From: Topomyia yanbarensis
Taxonomy: Eukaryota > Arthropoda > Insecta > Diptera > Culicidae
Length of the DNA stretch: 64,000 bases
NCBI RefSeq assembly: GCF_030247195.1
Contig: NC_080672.1
Span: 1,798,001 to 1,862,000 of the forward strand
Direction of reading: 5' to 3'
Each line of letters opens with the position of its first letter. Positions within the stretch are counted from its first letter, which is position 1. The notes below the pieces were generated by a model that saw nothing but the letters and a program-made list of their open reading frames with translations, had not been told where the DNA came from and searched no databases. This document shows, in pieces, positions 42,912-55,240 of this stretch. The position numbers were made by a program, and so were the translations under genes.

Positions 42912-44149
42912 ACGTCACACAGCTAAATCTTAATCATTGTGCAGAAGCCCAACAGCTGCTGTGGCAGTCGGTCTCGGAGTCGAGGACAGATGTCGCCCTC
43001 TTATCAGACCCGTACAACATCCCTGCCAGCAACGGCAATTGGGTGTCGGACGGGTCTGGAATGGTGGAAATCTGTACAACGGGACGGTTCCCGGTTCAAG
43101 AGGTAATACACTCCTCCGCCGAGGGTGTTGCGATTGCCAAGATCAATGGTGTATTCTATTGCAGCTGCTACGCTCCACCAAGGTGGCCAATAGAACAGTT
43201 CAACCAGATGATCGACAGGCTCTCGTCGGACCTAGTGGGCCGGAAACCGGTAGTCATAGCGGGAGACTTTAACACTTGGGCAGTGGAGTGGGGCAGCCGC
43301 TGTACAAATAGCAGGGGTCAAGCGCTAATGGAGGCGCTTGCGAAACTCGATACTGTGCTAGCTAATAATGGCTCCGCTAGTACATTCCGTAGAAACGGCG
43401 TGGTGGAGGCGTGGATTGACGTAACATTTGCCAGCCCGAGTCTGGCTCCAGACATGGAATGGAGGGTAGACGAAGGCTACACCCATAGCGATCATTTAGC
43501 AATCCGCTTTAGGATCAACTATGGTGTGCAGCATCCGAGGGCGAGAGATCCCTGTCAGGTACGCGGGTGGAAGTCCAATCACTTCGACAGCGAAGCTTTC
43601 ACCGCGGCCCTGGGACTGGAGGCCAACACCGACAGTCTAAGCGGGGATGCGCTGGTAGCTGTTCTATCGCGCGCGTGCGACGCCACTATGCCGAGAAGAA
43701 CACTGCCAAGAACCGGCAGATGCCCGGTATACTGGTGGAGTGCCGAGATTGCAGCTCTACGGTCAGCCTGCCTCAGAGCTAGACGTAGGATGCAAAGAGC
43801 TCGCACCGAGGATGCAAGAGAGAACCGCCGTGAAGTGTTTCGAGCTGCGAAACTAGCCCTCAACAAGGCCATTAAAAGCAGCAAGAGAGCGTGTTTCGAC
43901 AACCTGTGTGAGAGTGCCAACGCGAATCCGTGGGGTGACGCCTACAGGATTGTGATGGCCAAGACCAAAGGGGGTTGCCCACCCCCAGAACGGTCTCCGG
44001 ACCGGTTGGCAACGATTATCGAAGTACTCTTCCCGTCTCGAGCCACAAGCCCCTGGCCACCTGCACTACGAGACAGTACGGGCACGACCGAAATGGTGGC
44101 TCCGGTGACGAATGAAGAATTACTCGCAGTGGCTAAATCCCTACAATGA
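42908..44149 (+). pseudogene. R1-like LINE ORF2: endonuclease and linker
   Basis: The frame has an AP-type endonuclease: TQLNLNHCAEAQQLLWQ, DVALLSDPY (normally Glu-Pro-Tyr, here Asp), VVIAGDFNTWAVEWGS with the DFN motif, WIDVTFASP and the catalytic YTHSDHLAIRF. A Cys-poor, Arg-rich linker follows. The frame ends at TGA 44147-44149 just before the reverse transcriptase, which continues in another frame (NKAPAPDGVPNS). That shift makes it a pseudogene. Confidence 0.82.
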
Positions 44150-46080
44150 ACAAAGCTCCAGCGCCGGATGGAGTTCCAAACAGTACTCTCAAGGCAGCGA
44201 TCAAAGCGAACCCGAACATGTTCAGGCTAGCTATGCAGAGATACCTTGATGAGTGCCGTTTCCTCGATAGATGGAAAAGGCAGAAATTGGTGCTGTTGCC
44301 GAAGCCCGGGAAGCCGCCAGGTGACCCATCGGCGTACAGACCAATCTGTCTGATCGACACGACTGGCAAACTGCTTGAGAGGATCATCCTCAACAGGCTA
44401 ACCCCATACGCGGAAGCAACAACCAGTTTGGCTTTCGGAAGGGTAAGTCCACAGTGGACGCTCTCAACTGGCGTAGTAAAGTTTGTTCTCTCGCTTTGTA
44501 CACTTTTCTCTGCATAGTCTAAGGGAGAGACCCGCACACGAAAGCGATGATGCCGGTCGTGGCGTAAACGAAATTGTCGTCGTTTCTGATTGAAAATACT
44601 GAATAGATTAAAAATATTAAAAAGTGTAAAATAGGGAAAGAGAAGCTGTACCGCTAGCGTCTGGTGGCTGTACTGGGGGCAGTATTTCTTTGTCGTGTTA
44701 CTGCTTTGCTTACAGACTGTCGTACAGCGCAAGGCGTCCTGCAATAGCGAACGACTGCAGCGTCAAAAGAGAAATGAGAATGTAGGCAGAAAAATTACAG
44801 CCGCAGAAAAGGTAGGCATTTTGTATCCTTGGCTATACGAGACCGAGTTCCGCAGGGCTCGATCCTAGGCCCGATGCTGTGTACAGTCATGTATGACGGG
44901 GTTCTGAGACTGAAGTTCCCTCCTGGGGTCAAGATCGTCGGCTTTGCCGACGACGTAGCCTTAGAGGTCTATGAGGAGTCAATCCCTGAGGTAGAACTAA
45001 CTGCAGAACACGCGATCAACACGGTGGAGGAATGGATGAGCGCGAGAGGCCTGGAGCTCGCTCAGCATTAGACTCAGGTAGTTATCGTCAACAACCGCAA
45101 GTCGGCACAACACGCAGTTATCCATGTGGGAGAAGTCGTGATCAGTTCACAGCGAAGTCTGAAGTCTCTCGGAGTCATTATAGACGACAAGCTGACCTTC
45201 GGCAGCCACGTCTACTATACATGCAAGAGAGCGTCGACTGCTGTTGCGGCACTATCGAGGATGATGTCCAACAGCTCAAAGGTGTGCGCCAGTAGCTGGA
45301 AGGCGTTGCCGTATCTATCCTCAGGTATGGCGGCCCGTCATGGTCAAGAGCACTGAGGGTAACCAGTTACCTACAGAAACTGGAGAGCACCTACCGCTTG
45401 ATGTGCCTCAGAGTGATATCTGCTTACCACACGGTATCACACGATGCATCCTGCGTGATAGCGAGCATGATGCCAGTCGGGCTTGTCATCCGGGAAGATA
45501 AGGAATGCTTCGAGCTACGTGGAAATAGAGGAGCCCGCGAGCGCACCTCAGACGCCAGATGGCAGCGTGAGTGGAGATAACTACTCGAAAGGTAGATGGA
45601 CCCACCGGCTGATACCGGCCTAACATATCGAGCTGGGTGGGCAGACCCCATGGGGAAGTTCACTTCCATCTGACACAATTCCTGTCAGGTCATGGCTGCT
45701 TCCGACAGTACCTCCACAGGTTCGGGCACGCGGAGGTCCCCGCCTGCTCTGGTGTAGACGAAACTGCCGAACACATACTGTTCGTATGTCCTCGTTTCGA
45801 CGTCGAAAGAAGAGCAATGCTTGACGTCTGCGGCTGGGACACAACCCCTGATACCCTTATTCAGCGGATGTGTTAATCGGTGGAGAAGTGGAACGCAGTC
45901 TCGGCTGCTAGCATCCAGATTGTCTGTAGGCTACAGGGAATTTGGCGCACCAAGCAACAGACGACGGGCACGACTAACTAGTGATTGGTTAGTTGAAGCG
46001 AAAAAGGCCGAGCGCAGAAAAGTGAGTGAATGGTCTGTTCATGCTGAGGCAGGTTTGACGCAGCGACTGGCAACCGCGTA
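44146..46080 (+). pseudogene. R1-like LINE ORF2: reverse transcriptase and C-terminus, broken
   Basis: Reverse transcriptase pieces: KAPAPDGVPN, LVLLPKPGKPPGDPSAYRPI, GKLLERIILNRL and, one frame off, NNQFGFRKGKSTVDAL. About 44475-44800 is unrelated sequence replacing the middle of the domain. Then follow RVPQGSILGPML, the catalytic box VGFADDVALE, LKSLGVIIDDKLTFGSHV and RLMCLRVISAYHTVSHDA. The C-terminal motif ACSGVDETAEHILFVCPRF appears at about 45745-45805. Multiple stops and shifts show it is inactive. Confidence 0.8.
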
Positions 46081-46380
46081 AAGGGTAAACCCAGCCACCC
46101 CGAAGCAAGGCAGAAGAGCGAGTGTATAGGCGTATATGTGGACTGCCTCATGCCAAGATGGGAGGGTCGTAGTGTAGTATGTTGGGACTTAGCTATCGAT
46201 GCCTCGTGGCGTGGCAGAGGAGTGAAAGGGTGAGCATCCAAGCTTGCCTCACATGGTATGTTAGAGGCGAGCACAAAAGTAAGCCTAGCAATGAATTAAA
46301 AAGGTGAGCACAAAAGTAAGCCTCATGTGGAGTGTTAGAGAGTGAAGCAAGGTGTGACAGATAGAGCACCCAAGTAAGCC

Positions 46381-48745
46381 TCATACAGGAGATATGAACG
46401 CGTGTACTGGGTAAGTACGTAAATTGTATTCTCTATTGTAAAAAAAAATACGTTCGGATGCTCGATGTACCAGGGGGAGATCGGCATTATCCTTGCTTTT
46501 TCCCAACATATGGATGGTCAACCGGGCTATATTTTGAAGAACGAGTAGGTCGAATGGTAGGGCTCCTGCTTCTGCCATAATTGCTAGAATTGGCCTCGTG
46601 ACGTATGCACCAGATGAGAACCTTATCATCCTATTGTATGTAGGAGCGAGCGTTTGGATGACGGCATCTCCTCCTCTTCTTTCAAGTCCCATGCCGTAGA
46701 GGAGTCGCGAGGTAACAATTGCGGACCCGATTTGAAGTAAAGAAGTGCGTTGACCACGGGGCAACTTGGCACCGATCATCTTCAAGATACGCAGCCAGGA
46801 TTCACACGTCTTCTTCGTCAATTTACAATGCGCTTTAAAGCTGAGCGATCGGTCGAGAGTGACACCGAGAGTTCTCAGCAGCGTTTGTGTCGGAACGGCT
46901 ACACCATCTACCTTTATCGCCTGCATGGGTTCACGGCGTACGTTAGGGCTGCATCAGATATCGTAAATCCAACACTTCTCGACCATTTATCGACGGCTTT
47001 TATTGCGGCCTGAAGTTTTCGGAGGAGCGACTGGTCTTTCTTCCCCCACACAAGAAGCAGAATATCATCGGTGTACAGCAACACTTGTACGGAGTTCGGA
47101 ACCACGCGGAAGATGGGTTGGATAGCCACGAGTGTGTATAGTGTAACAGAGAGCACTGAGCCCTGCGGCACACCGTTTCCCAGCGGATGTGCTGGCGACA
47201 AATGCCCCTCTACGTTGACCTAGAACGTTCTCTCTGCCAGAAAACTGTTAACAATGTTTATCATCCTTCCGCGTATTTGGCATTTCTGCAGTGTCGTAGG
47301 ATACTTCCAAGTGGTGTCGTACGCCTTGGCCAAGTCTAGCGACGCTATCAGACAGTGCTCGTCACGGTCGGGTAATGACCTCTCCAACTCCGCAAAGTAC
47401 GTGTCAGTACCCCGACCAGACCTGGAGGCATGTTGTCGTTTGTCTAGACGCCCGTTCGACTCTAGTTCGGTGGTCAACCGTCGGTTGACTATTCGCTCGA
47501 AAACCTTCGCCATACAACTAGTTAAGATTATTCCAGTTCGACAACAGGGTGGCAATACGCCACTGCGCCATGTTCTGTTGAAGAGTTCCAACATAGCAGT
47601 TTTCACAGACAATGGCAGTCGCTGAAGCATTGGATAATCGATGCAGTCCGGTTCTGAAGAGCCACTTCGTCTTCTGTCGAGTTCCCACAGCAACTCTTTC
47701 AGAGCGAAGTCCGAATTGTAAATATCATCGCTATCTGGCGAAAAGTTTATGTGGTTTCGTTCGGCCCTTTCTTACTCCCTCTGGAACAACGACGAATAGC
47801 TGGAAGTTGCGGATCTTTCGCTGTAATGTTGCGCCAGTTCTTCAGCTATTTCTTCTGGATTATCCGAGTAACCACTGGACCGCTTGATGACAGTTGGGCG
47901 ATGTTAGCATTTCCCTTTCAACGTGTTCACTGCCACATCTCCGACGTAGTTGAACTTGAGATATCTTCGCGACGAAGTCTTCCCATGATTTTTTCTTGGC
48001 GTCATGGATAGACTTTCTTGCTGCTGCCCGTGATTCCTGGAAGCTTTTCAGTGCATCCACTTTTCGTGGGTTCTCTGCTGGTATACGCTTCAGTGCTCTA
48101 AGTGCTTTTCTCCGATTTTTGATAGCTGCTTTCACCTCCGGACACCACCACGGAACCGCTTTGGGACCGACTCTACCGGTAGTGCGGTGTTTGCTGCTCT
48201 AATCAACCGGTCAACGAAACAGTCCATTGATATTTCGACACCCGGTCGAATAACGTCGGCGGTCAATCGCTCGTAGGTTGTCCAATCTTCTTGGTCGTAA
48301 ATCCATTTCTGTCTTTTCGTTGGGATAGTCGACAGTCCGGGAATGGAAACGAGAATGGGAAAGTGATCACTGCTGTCCGGTGTCCGGAAGTGTTCGCCAA
48401 ACAAGCCACGGATTCGGAGCAGAATGAGAGGTCAATAACCGAAGTGATACCGGTAGCTGGATCAATCCGTGTGTGCGATCCGTCGTTGAGGATGAGTAAT
48501 CTTTCCGATAGCGTTTTTTCGGCGATGAAGTGGTCTAGTGCGGTAGATTTCATAGAACCCCAGCAAATATGGTGCGCGTAAAGTCGCCTAGTACCAGCAC
48601 TGGACGTGGAAGCGTTTCGAGGAAGTCACCCAGCTGTTCTTGACACTGTTGAGTATTGGGAGGGACGTAGATCGACACCACCGTCATTTGTTGTAGCAGT
48701 TGGATCCGAACTGCGATTGCCTGTATATTGTCGACGACATCGATT
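46381..48745 (-). pseudogene. I-like non-LTR retrotransposon, endonuclease to reverse transcriptase, both ends missing
   Basis: Read from right to left: endonuclease pieces VVSIYVPPNTQQCQEQLGDF, LVLGDFTRTI, SGHRTAVI and TPDSSDHFPILVSIPG; an Arg/Lys-rich linker; reverse transcriptase VFERIVNRRLTTELESNG, SLDLAKAYDTTW, NGVPQGSVLSVTLY and the catalytic box VLLYTDDILLL (Thr for the usual Ala); LLRTLGVTLDRSLSFKAH; ARLTIHMLGKSKDN. Frameshifts occur near 48560, 48140, 47700 and 47220. The RNase H and tail that should follow 46381 are absent, replaced by the end of the R1-like element. Confidence 0.78.
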
Positions 48746-48749
48746 CGCT

Positions 48750-48832
48750 TGTGGCGACGGTTATCACGATATCGAACATATTGTCTGGGCATGCGCCAAG
48801 TATTGTTCCGCCAGATCTCAGCTATTGGATTC
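48750..48832 (+). mobile_element. 83-bp fragment of the C-terminal motif of the I-like LINE
   Basis: The plus strand reads CGDGYHDIEHIVWACAKYC and SARSQLL, nearly the same as codons around 1060-1140 in the first element of the window. It abuts the endonuclease of the minus-strand copy head-on, so a rearrangement or separate insertion brought them together. Confidence 0.7.
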
Positions 48833-48849
48833 CCATATAAAAATACGTA

Positions 48850-49045
48850 GAAGTCCCGTTTTTATCAGCCCCCGATTTTATCGTTTTTTTTCACCTAATT
48901 TTGTCAACCAGACAGGTTATGTTATGGATTGAAGAACATTATTACAACTTCGGTTTAGTGAAAAGAAATAAACAAATATGTTTTGTTATTGTTCCCATTT
49001 TGTCAACCCAAAATTAGCCAAGGGGGCTGATAAAAACGGGTCTTA
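48850..49045. mobile_element. MITE with CCCGTTTTTATCAGCCCCC termini
   Basis: A 19-bp inverted repeat lies at 48855-48873 and 49022-49040. TA lies just outside each end (TAGAAGT... and ...TCTTA), suggesting a TA duplication. The interior is AT-rich and non-coding. Confidence 0.75.
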
Positions 49046-49420
49046 GCTGTATATAAAAATCATCACTTCCTTCCCTACTAACAAAATCCAACATCCGTAA
49101 TACATATGGAGATTGTGTGGGTTCCCCGCATCTTTTCAAGTAGGTATCCTACTAACATTACCTTCCCTCTAGCGATCGTAAGGGAATGGCCAGGTGTGCA
49201 GGTCTATGAAAGTTTAAAGCGCAGGTGCATGCTAATGCTGATTTCATTTTTGGATCGGAGTTATTTCTGAACTGTCATTTTATATGACTTTTGTAAATAT
49301 AAGAGCGAGCCCAGAGCGATTCGTTTCTAAAAAACGGAGTTAGCATTAGTTTGGCGAAGATCGGGTAAAGGCGCTTTAACCTAGGCTTAATGAGCCAGAG
49401 CAAGGTGTACATACCTCTGT

Positions 49421-49780
49421 CCCATTCCAAAGGACCAAAGGAGTGACATCAACCTTCTTATCAAAGTCACTCCCAACGTTTCATCCTAACCCCCTATAAA
49501 CTGAAACGGTCGGTACGGTTGTTCTCATTTCTTCCTCATTCAATTTTTAAAACGATTCGTTGGTTGAATTATTCATTAAATGAATAATTCAATTGCCGTA
49601 TAATATTGAAACATCTTCAAACCCAACTCTGCACAGTAGGCCTGGCCGTTTTAATATTTGCGACGTATTATAATATGCTTCAAATATTAATGTCGACAAG
49701 AAAATCACTCAAGAATAACTGCGGTGTTTTCCATGATGCTTTTCAATACTTGGCTATGTAAGGGTTAGAATAGAATAGAA
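49421..49780 (+). repeat. about 365-bp repeat with (TAGAA)n tail, copy 2
   Basis: This is the reverse complement of 27466-27832. The simple tail at 49766-49780 marks the probable 3' end of a retroposed sequence on the plus strand. Mismatches are spread evenly, so both copies are old. Confidence 0.7.
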
Positions 49781-49794
49781 AAGGAATGCTTCAA

Positions 49795-49989
49795 TTGCTT
49801 TAACTGTCATTTCCGCTTACATTCCTGGATGTATCGGAAACTCCGGAGGACTAGTACAGATTTGGAGGCCATTCCTATCATGCGACACATCAAATCACAC
49901 TTTCTCGACATGATAAGACTGACGGAAGAGCAAAGAGACTATTCGGCCAGAACTAGCAAGTCGGCTGAGATTTTAGAAATCATCGGTTA
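49795..49989 (+). other. coding-looking fragment of unknown origin
   Basis: A stop-free frame ending in TAA (49987-49989) reads WMYRKLRRTSTDLEAIPIMR then HIKSHFLDMIRLTEEQRDYS and KSAEILEIIG. Composition is that of a real protein C-terminus. It directly follows the TAGAA tail of the repeat, so it may be a retroposed or captured exon. I do not recognise it. Confidence 0.35.
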
Positions 49990-51244
49990 AGGCTGGCATG
50001 CAGTATAAATGAAACTACGATCCATCTTTTTTTTGATAAATTGTTTTATTTGGTTTTGTTCCACTTTGTTGTTTCCACACTATAGACTATTATTTTTTTA
50101 TTCTCAAACCCCACACTCTTCTTGGCTTAGTAAATCTTAAATAATGCTGGCATTTGTTTTGGTTTCCTTTCTTTTTTTCTCTATTATAGATAAAAAACTT
50201 TTAAGATTTACGTGTATCAATCGTAACTAGTTGCATACTATTTTCTTTTTGCTTTGTTTTGTGACTATCGAAACGTGATTAGATCTATACAGTTTGTTAA
50301 CATTAACATGTACATATTTACCAACTACAGCTTATCAAATGTTTTGTCGATACGAAACCATTTTGTTTGGTTTTGTTTATCTTTTTGTTTGTTTCTGTTC
50401 GTATAAACGTTTCTAAGCTTGGTTACACTAACTGTACTCTTGAAGGCGCATTCTTGTCCTGTTTTGTGTTTTCGTATAACTGTTCTCGGAATTGTGATTT
50501 TGTGTAGATTCCAATTGTTTTGTATGACTTTATTCATTATCATTTGTTTGACTACAGGTCTCGATGCACCTTTTTCAGCATTCCAAAAAGTTTATATCTC
50601 ATCGAGTTGATAATTACTGTGAGCGGTTCTACATTTGCCTTAGTACATACCTGCAGTGAGGCGCTTAACAGTCCCCTAGAGGACTGTTATGCGTTTCACG
50701 GCAGCGTATTAGTTCCATAAATTAAAATTTAACAGCATAAACTAGCATAACCTAGAAAAATGTACTATAAATATTTGTCAGGAGATTGCATGTGCTCAAC
50801 AGTTTGCTTACTATTGGAATGTTTTGCAAGCTTTCTTTATTTGACGCGAATAAATGTATACCTTTTTTCTGTGGTTCGAACAAAAACCTTAAATAAATTT
50901 GCCTGATTCAATAATTTGAACACTAAACAGTACTAAAATGGTAACTACATCTAGTGAACCTTCAAGCGTGTCTTACTAGCAAAGAAGTTCAATCCATTAC
51001 AATAAAACTTGGTTTACTGGCACGATAGAAAAAGGGAAGGAAGGAAATATCAATCTGCATTGAACTAAATTTTAAGAACGTGCTGAGAAGAACTCGTTTG
51101 CACGAACTCAACACACTATGATACAGTTTGAAACGTGTACTAAGTTACGTTCCTTGCTCGAGATAGAGTCTAAATCTAGAAAACCATTGGCACCCGAATG
51201 CTGCTGCTATTGCTAGTGGCCCTGCCGGCCGTCAGCGAAGAGCA
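49990..51244 (-). other. probable 3' UTR of the minus-strand gene
   Basis: AT-rich sequence follows the stop at 51245-51247 on the minus strand. It contains AATAAA (minus strand) near 50838, 50526 and 50048. No open frame of note is present. Which signal is used cannot be told from sequence. Confidence 0.45.
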
Positions 51245-51594
51245 TCATTTCTCCTTCAACAGCTGGTTGAGGAAGTCGATCTCACCCTGAAGCTGCTTGA
51301 TGGCGTTGTTCTGGTTCTTGACTATCTTACGACAGGCGAACAGTTCCTTGAGGGTCTGCTCGTACTTTTCCTTGTAGTTCATTGTACCGTTCAGGGTAGT
51401 TCCACTGCTGCTAGTGCCGTTGGTGTTGGTGGCGCTGCTATGGTTAACCGCCGGCGTAACGGTCAACTCTGATTTAAGTGATGCTGGAATAACGGCAGCC
51501 GCTGCCTTTACCGCCTTCATCTGCTGCAGCTGTTTGTAGGCGGCCAGTTCCTTTTCCACTGCCTTCTGGAAGCCCGCGTCGTACTCGGTGGAAT
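51245..51594 (-). CDS. last coding exon of an unrecognised Gln/Asn-rich coiled-coil protein
   Basis: The acceptor on the minus strand is TTCGCAG, just above 51594. The exon encodes STEYDAGFQKAVEKELAAYK, an Ala-rich stretch, a Ser/Thr/Asn-rich linker and a final heptad-like segment, KYEQTLKELFACRKIVKNQN then AIKQLQGEIDFLNQLLKEK, before TGA (51245-51247). The last 40 residues form a likely coiled coil. Phase fits the exon at 63568 exactly (GAT formed across the junction). A nuclear or scaffold role is conceivable from the composition, but I do not know the family. Confidence 0.75.
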
Positions 51595-52579
51595 CTGCGA
51601 ACGATTGATGGTAGTGTTAGTTTGGTGTTGTTAAGATCGGCAAATATAAGACTAAAATTGGGTCAAATTTAAATTACAATCAACACATTCAAATTTTAGA
51701 TGCAGTTTTGCGCGTACATGGCACCTCTATTCGGTTTGTATTGAACAGACATAAGCCAACATCTGTTCGGGCACACAAATTATGGGCCCTACTCACTGTT
51801 CAGATTGTTCTGTTCGTTTTGCTGTAACTCGATCCGCACTAGATAGAAACGATACGCATGACTCGATCTTTGGATATTCGTTATCGAAATAAAATATTGG
51901 ACAATAAATTGAAGAAAAGTGTTTTTTTGACATATTGATGAATGACAAACATTTCCATCAATAATAAAACGAATTCGAACATTGCAAAATCGTGGAATAT
52001 GGAATCGATTCTGTCGATTGGCTTGAAAATCATTGTGGTGTGTGGTCTAGCAGATACCAGAGTGTATGTAAGGAGAGTGAAGATGCACTCAGGCAGATAC
52101 GAGCATTTTTGTATCTCTTGCTTCGAAATTCATAATGATCGTAGTTGACATTGACTTGGTTGCTTTATTTGACAAATAAATTTGATGTGAAATATCACAA
52201 ATGAACGTGGGTGTTCATTTTTGACAGTTCGCTTTTCTACAATTTTAGACGGACATAGAAAAATTCTTTGCGATTGAAAAAATTGAAGAAGTTGTAATCA
52301 AACAAGAATTTTTGAACGCGAATAAAAATTTATTAATCCGAGGTAAATATCCGCGAAATTGAACCGAAACGGGTGATAGTCGGTTTCGGGAAATTAATAC
52401 AGTGGGACAGCACGAACTACAGTCGCGTAGTACCAAATTATTTTGCGAAGCAGCCATATTGGGCTGGGTATATGAAAGAAAAAAGAGCCGGGAGAAAACT
52501 AAATACAATGTGAAAGAACCATGATAATGAGATCACAAAGGCCTAGGTGCAGGGAGGACGACCTTATTAGTATCAGGAA

Positions 52580-55240
52580 AAAAACAAATCAATGAGCGTG
52601 TCTAGTGCACTGAAAGGGAACAGCAGTACGTTACTAGATAATGCTAACACCAACAGTTCGTCCCGGCCAAACATTACTTAAATCCTGTCCGAATGTGCAT
52701 TTTTGGAGCCTGGATGCTTCGAGAGAGTAGCCGAACCACCCTGTAGCAATGAGCAAAGTGCTTTTCGAAGCAGGTATCGGAAACGGTATAGAAATCACCA
52801 AACTGGGTAAGTGGCGGTACAAGGTGGATTTTGTCACCGGAGAGGACCACGTGGGCTTACATAAGATCGATTTGGCGTCCAGGAATATAAAAATATTCAC
52901 ACTAACAAATCCGAAGCAGACAATTTCCTTCATTCGGAATGTCCCTCTGGAGCTCGAGGAAGATGAGCTGAAGCGGACCATGATTGCGGATGTTCCAGTA
53001 GTGAAGGTCAAGTGTATAAAAAGGAGAGATGCTGTTACAGTTAAGTTAAATATTTGTTGGCTCAATGTTAATCAATCGGTGATTAGTGTGGACGCGCGGG
53101 CAAACTCGACAACCAGAGGGCGAACGATTCCACCTATCTGATAAACGTCAATGCCAATCTAACAAACGTCAATGCCGGAAAGCGGAAGCGAAAGAAAAAA
53201 GTAAAACCGACTGCCATCGTTCGGTTGTTGGAAGGTAGAGGTTCCCGTTAGAAGGCGAGGAGGGGCAACCATTTTGCTCCATCGTCGCGAGTGACACCTG
53301 GAAACGTGGTGTTAGATCGAAAAAAATCTGGGCGTGAAGTTTTACCCGCTCGCGAAAAAGCATGTGAAAATTGTGGAGAGAAACATAATGGAGAAGGCAG
53401 GTGTTGTTTTTGACACCACGTTGTACCAACTGCAAGAAAGAGCATGCTGCCTCAAATAGGGAATGCCCCGAGCGAAAAAGAAGAGAGATCATGCATAAAA
53501 TGGCTAAAAACCGAGTACCATACCTTAAAGTAGAAAGAAATTTTCCCAGAACTTCCAACCGTTTTGCCGAACTAGAAGATAAGAATGAATTTACTGCGCT
53601 ACCATCGGACAAGACTACACAACTACTGTATGTTGGAACCGTTCCGAAGAGCTCGCGACAATGGAGAAAAGAACCTGAAAGAGTAAGGACGGAAGAAAAA
53701 GCTTCGACGACCCTGGCGCTCGCGACGTCGTCCCCAACGTGTACTTTGACGAAAATCAGGAAATCCGCGCAAAGCGACAGAAATTAAAATGCTTATCGCT
53801 CAACTAAGAAGGCGCCTACTACTAACTACTCCTCCTCTAAGTCGTGGCGGATTTGGACGAAACAAATACCAACAACGAAACGCCCCCAGAAAACATCTCT
53901 ATCAAAGGGGAATAAAAGCCCAATCATTTTACAGCACAAAACCCAGAACATTCGGCCAACAGAAACTCGTAAGGAACTCTATACTAGCCTAACAGAAAAC
54001 AACGTCAGTGTTGTGATGCTACAAGAAATGTGGTTGAAGAAGAACGAGGAATTCCATATGAATAACTAAAATCTTGTTTCAACTCAAAGAACTGGTGGTT
54101 ATGCAGAAATTAGCATTCTAACACGAAGCGATCACGACTTCTATGATCTAGTACTCCCTGGTTTTGGACCCATGGAAGCTGTAGGAATCTCTAGGACAAG
54201 TACGATTGGACCGGTGAATTTACTGTCCATATACCTACCGCCCGGCTCCAACCTGCATCATCGATCATGGAGTCCTCATGCAGTAAGGGGAAACTAGTCC
54301 ATAGCTTGATAGAGGACAGTTCAATGATAATTTTAAACGATAGTTCAGCGACACACTCCGCCCTCCCGGAGGAAGAGACACGCAGACAAACTACCTGCAG
54401 CTGCAAAAGGGAAGAACCGAGTTCAAAAAAGCGGTACGACAGACGAAGCGGAAATACGTTCTGGAACTAGCTGAAAGCATTGAAGCGTCCACTCCCTCAA
54501 GGCAACCGTGGACCATTTTTAAGGGGTTGGACACTGCCCTAACCAATGACACCAAATCGAGAAAAGATATATGCGAGCAAGGAACCGAGTTTATGAACTA
54601 CTACTTGCCTGACCAACTCAAATTGGCGCGCAAACCAGTCTCCGTCGCTACAATGTCTCTGGGCTTCGAAATGGCATATTAAAAGACGTAGAATAAATCC
54701 ATGTCCTTCACAACAGAAAAAAAAATCATTCGGCTCCCAGTACTATCTAGGTTTCGTACGCCCTACTGAAAGATCTTAACCCTGAAATGGAAGGAAAATA
54801 TGGGAAATGATAAGTCACGTTTTCGTAGAGGAGGACATTCCCGAGAACACAGAAATACGACCCATCCCGTTGAAAAATGTGGACAAACTAAAGAAGACTG
54901 AAACTCATCAACTCCGGATCTCAGAAATTGCAGAAATCGAAAACATGATACCGCGCCTGTCGTTTGTGTTTCGACCGCACGTAACGGCAACGACTTGCAG
55001 CAGTTTTAACACGATAAAAGAAACGGAGGAGAAAGAACTGGAATTCATAGTCACGTTCCTCGACGTATCAAAGGCATACGACTCGGTCAATACTAGTGTA
55101 CTCCTTTCGGATTTGGCAAAATTTGGAATACCTCATAAATGAATTTCATGCCTGTACGAGTCCCTAGGCAGTCGGCAAATTGTTCTACCAACGAACGGAC
55201 ACCCATTGCTCTCCTGGAACGTAACTAACTCATGAATCTA
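52580..55240 (+). pseudogene. degenerate non-LTR retrotransposon (ORF1, endonuclease, partial reverse transcriptase)
   Basis: On the plus strand, a gag-like ORF1 starts near 52749 (MSKVLFEAGIGNGIEITKLG, then VTGEDHVGLHKIDLASRNI). After a shift it has a zinc knuckle CENCGEKHNGEGRC, TNCKKEHAASNRECPERKR and AELEDKNEFTALPS. Endonuclease remnants follow (VVMLQEMWLKKNEEF, GPVNLLSIYLPPGS at about 54215). Then a linker (FKKAVRQTKRKYVLELAESI, PWTIFKGL) and the palm of a reverse transcriptase (VTFLDVSKAYDSVNTSVLL at about 55045-55100) are visible before it ends near 55230. It has many stops and shifts and is inactive. Which clade it belongs to is uncertain. Confidence 0.75.

Larger units (their letters stand above)
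42666..46385 (+). mobile_element. R1-like non-LTR retrotransposon, degenerate, 5' side cut by copia
   Basis: Order on the plus strand: ORF1 zinc knuckles, endonuclease, reverse transcriptase with frameshifts and a foreign block, C-terminal CCHC, and a 3' UTR with short internal repeats (GAGCACAAAAGTAAGCC at about 46270, 46307 and 46358). Three CCHC knuckles in ORF1 and the AP-type endonuclease fit the R1 group. The copia element inserted at its left side. Sequence upstream of the knuckles is not found on the far side of copia, so the LINE was probably already 5'-truncated. The right boundary is approximate. Confidence 0.8.
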
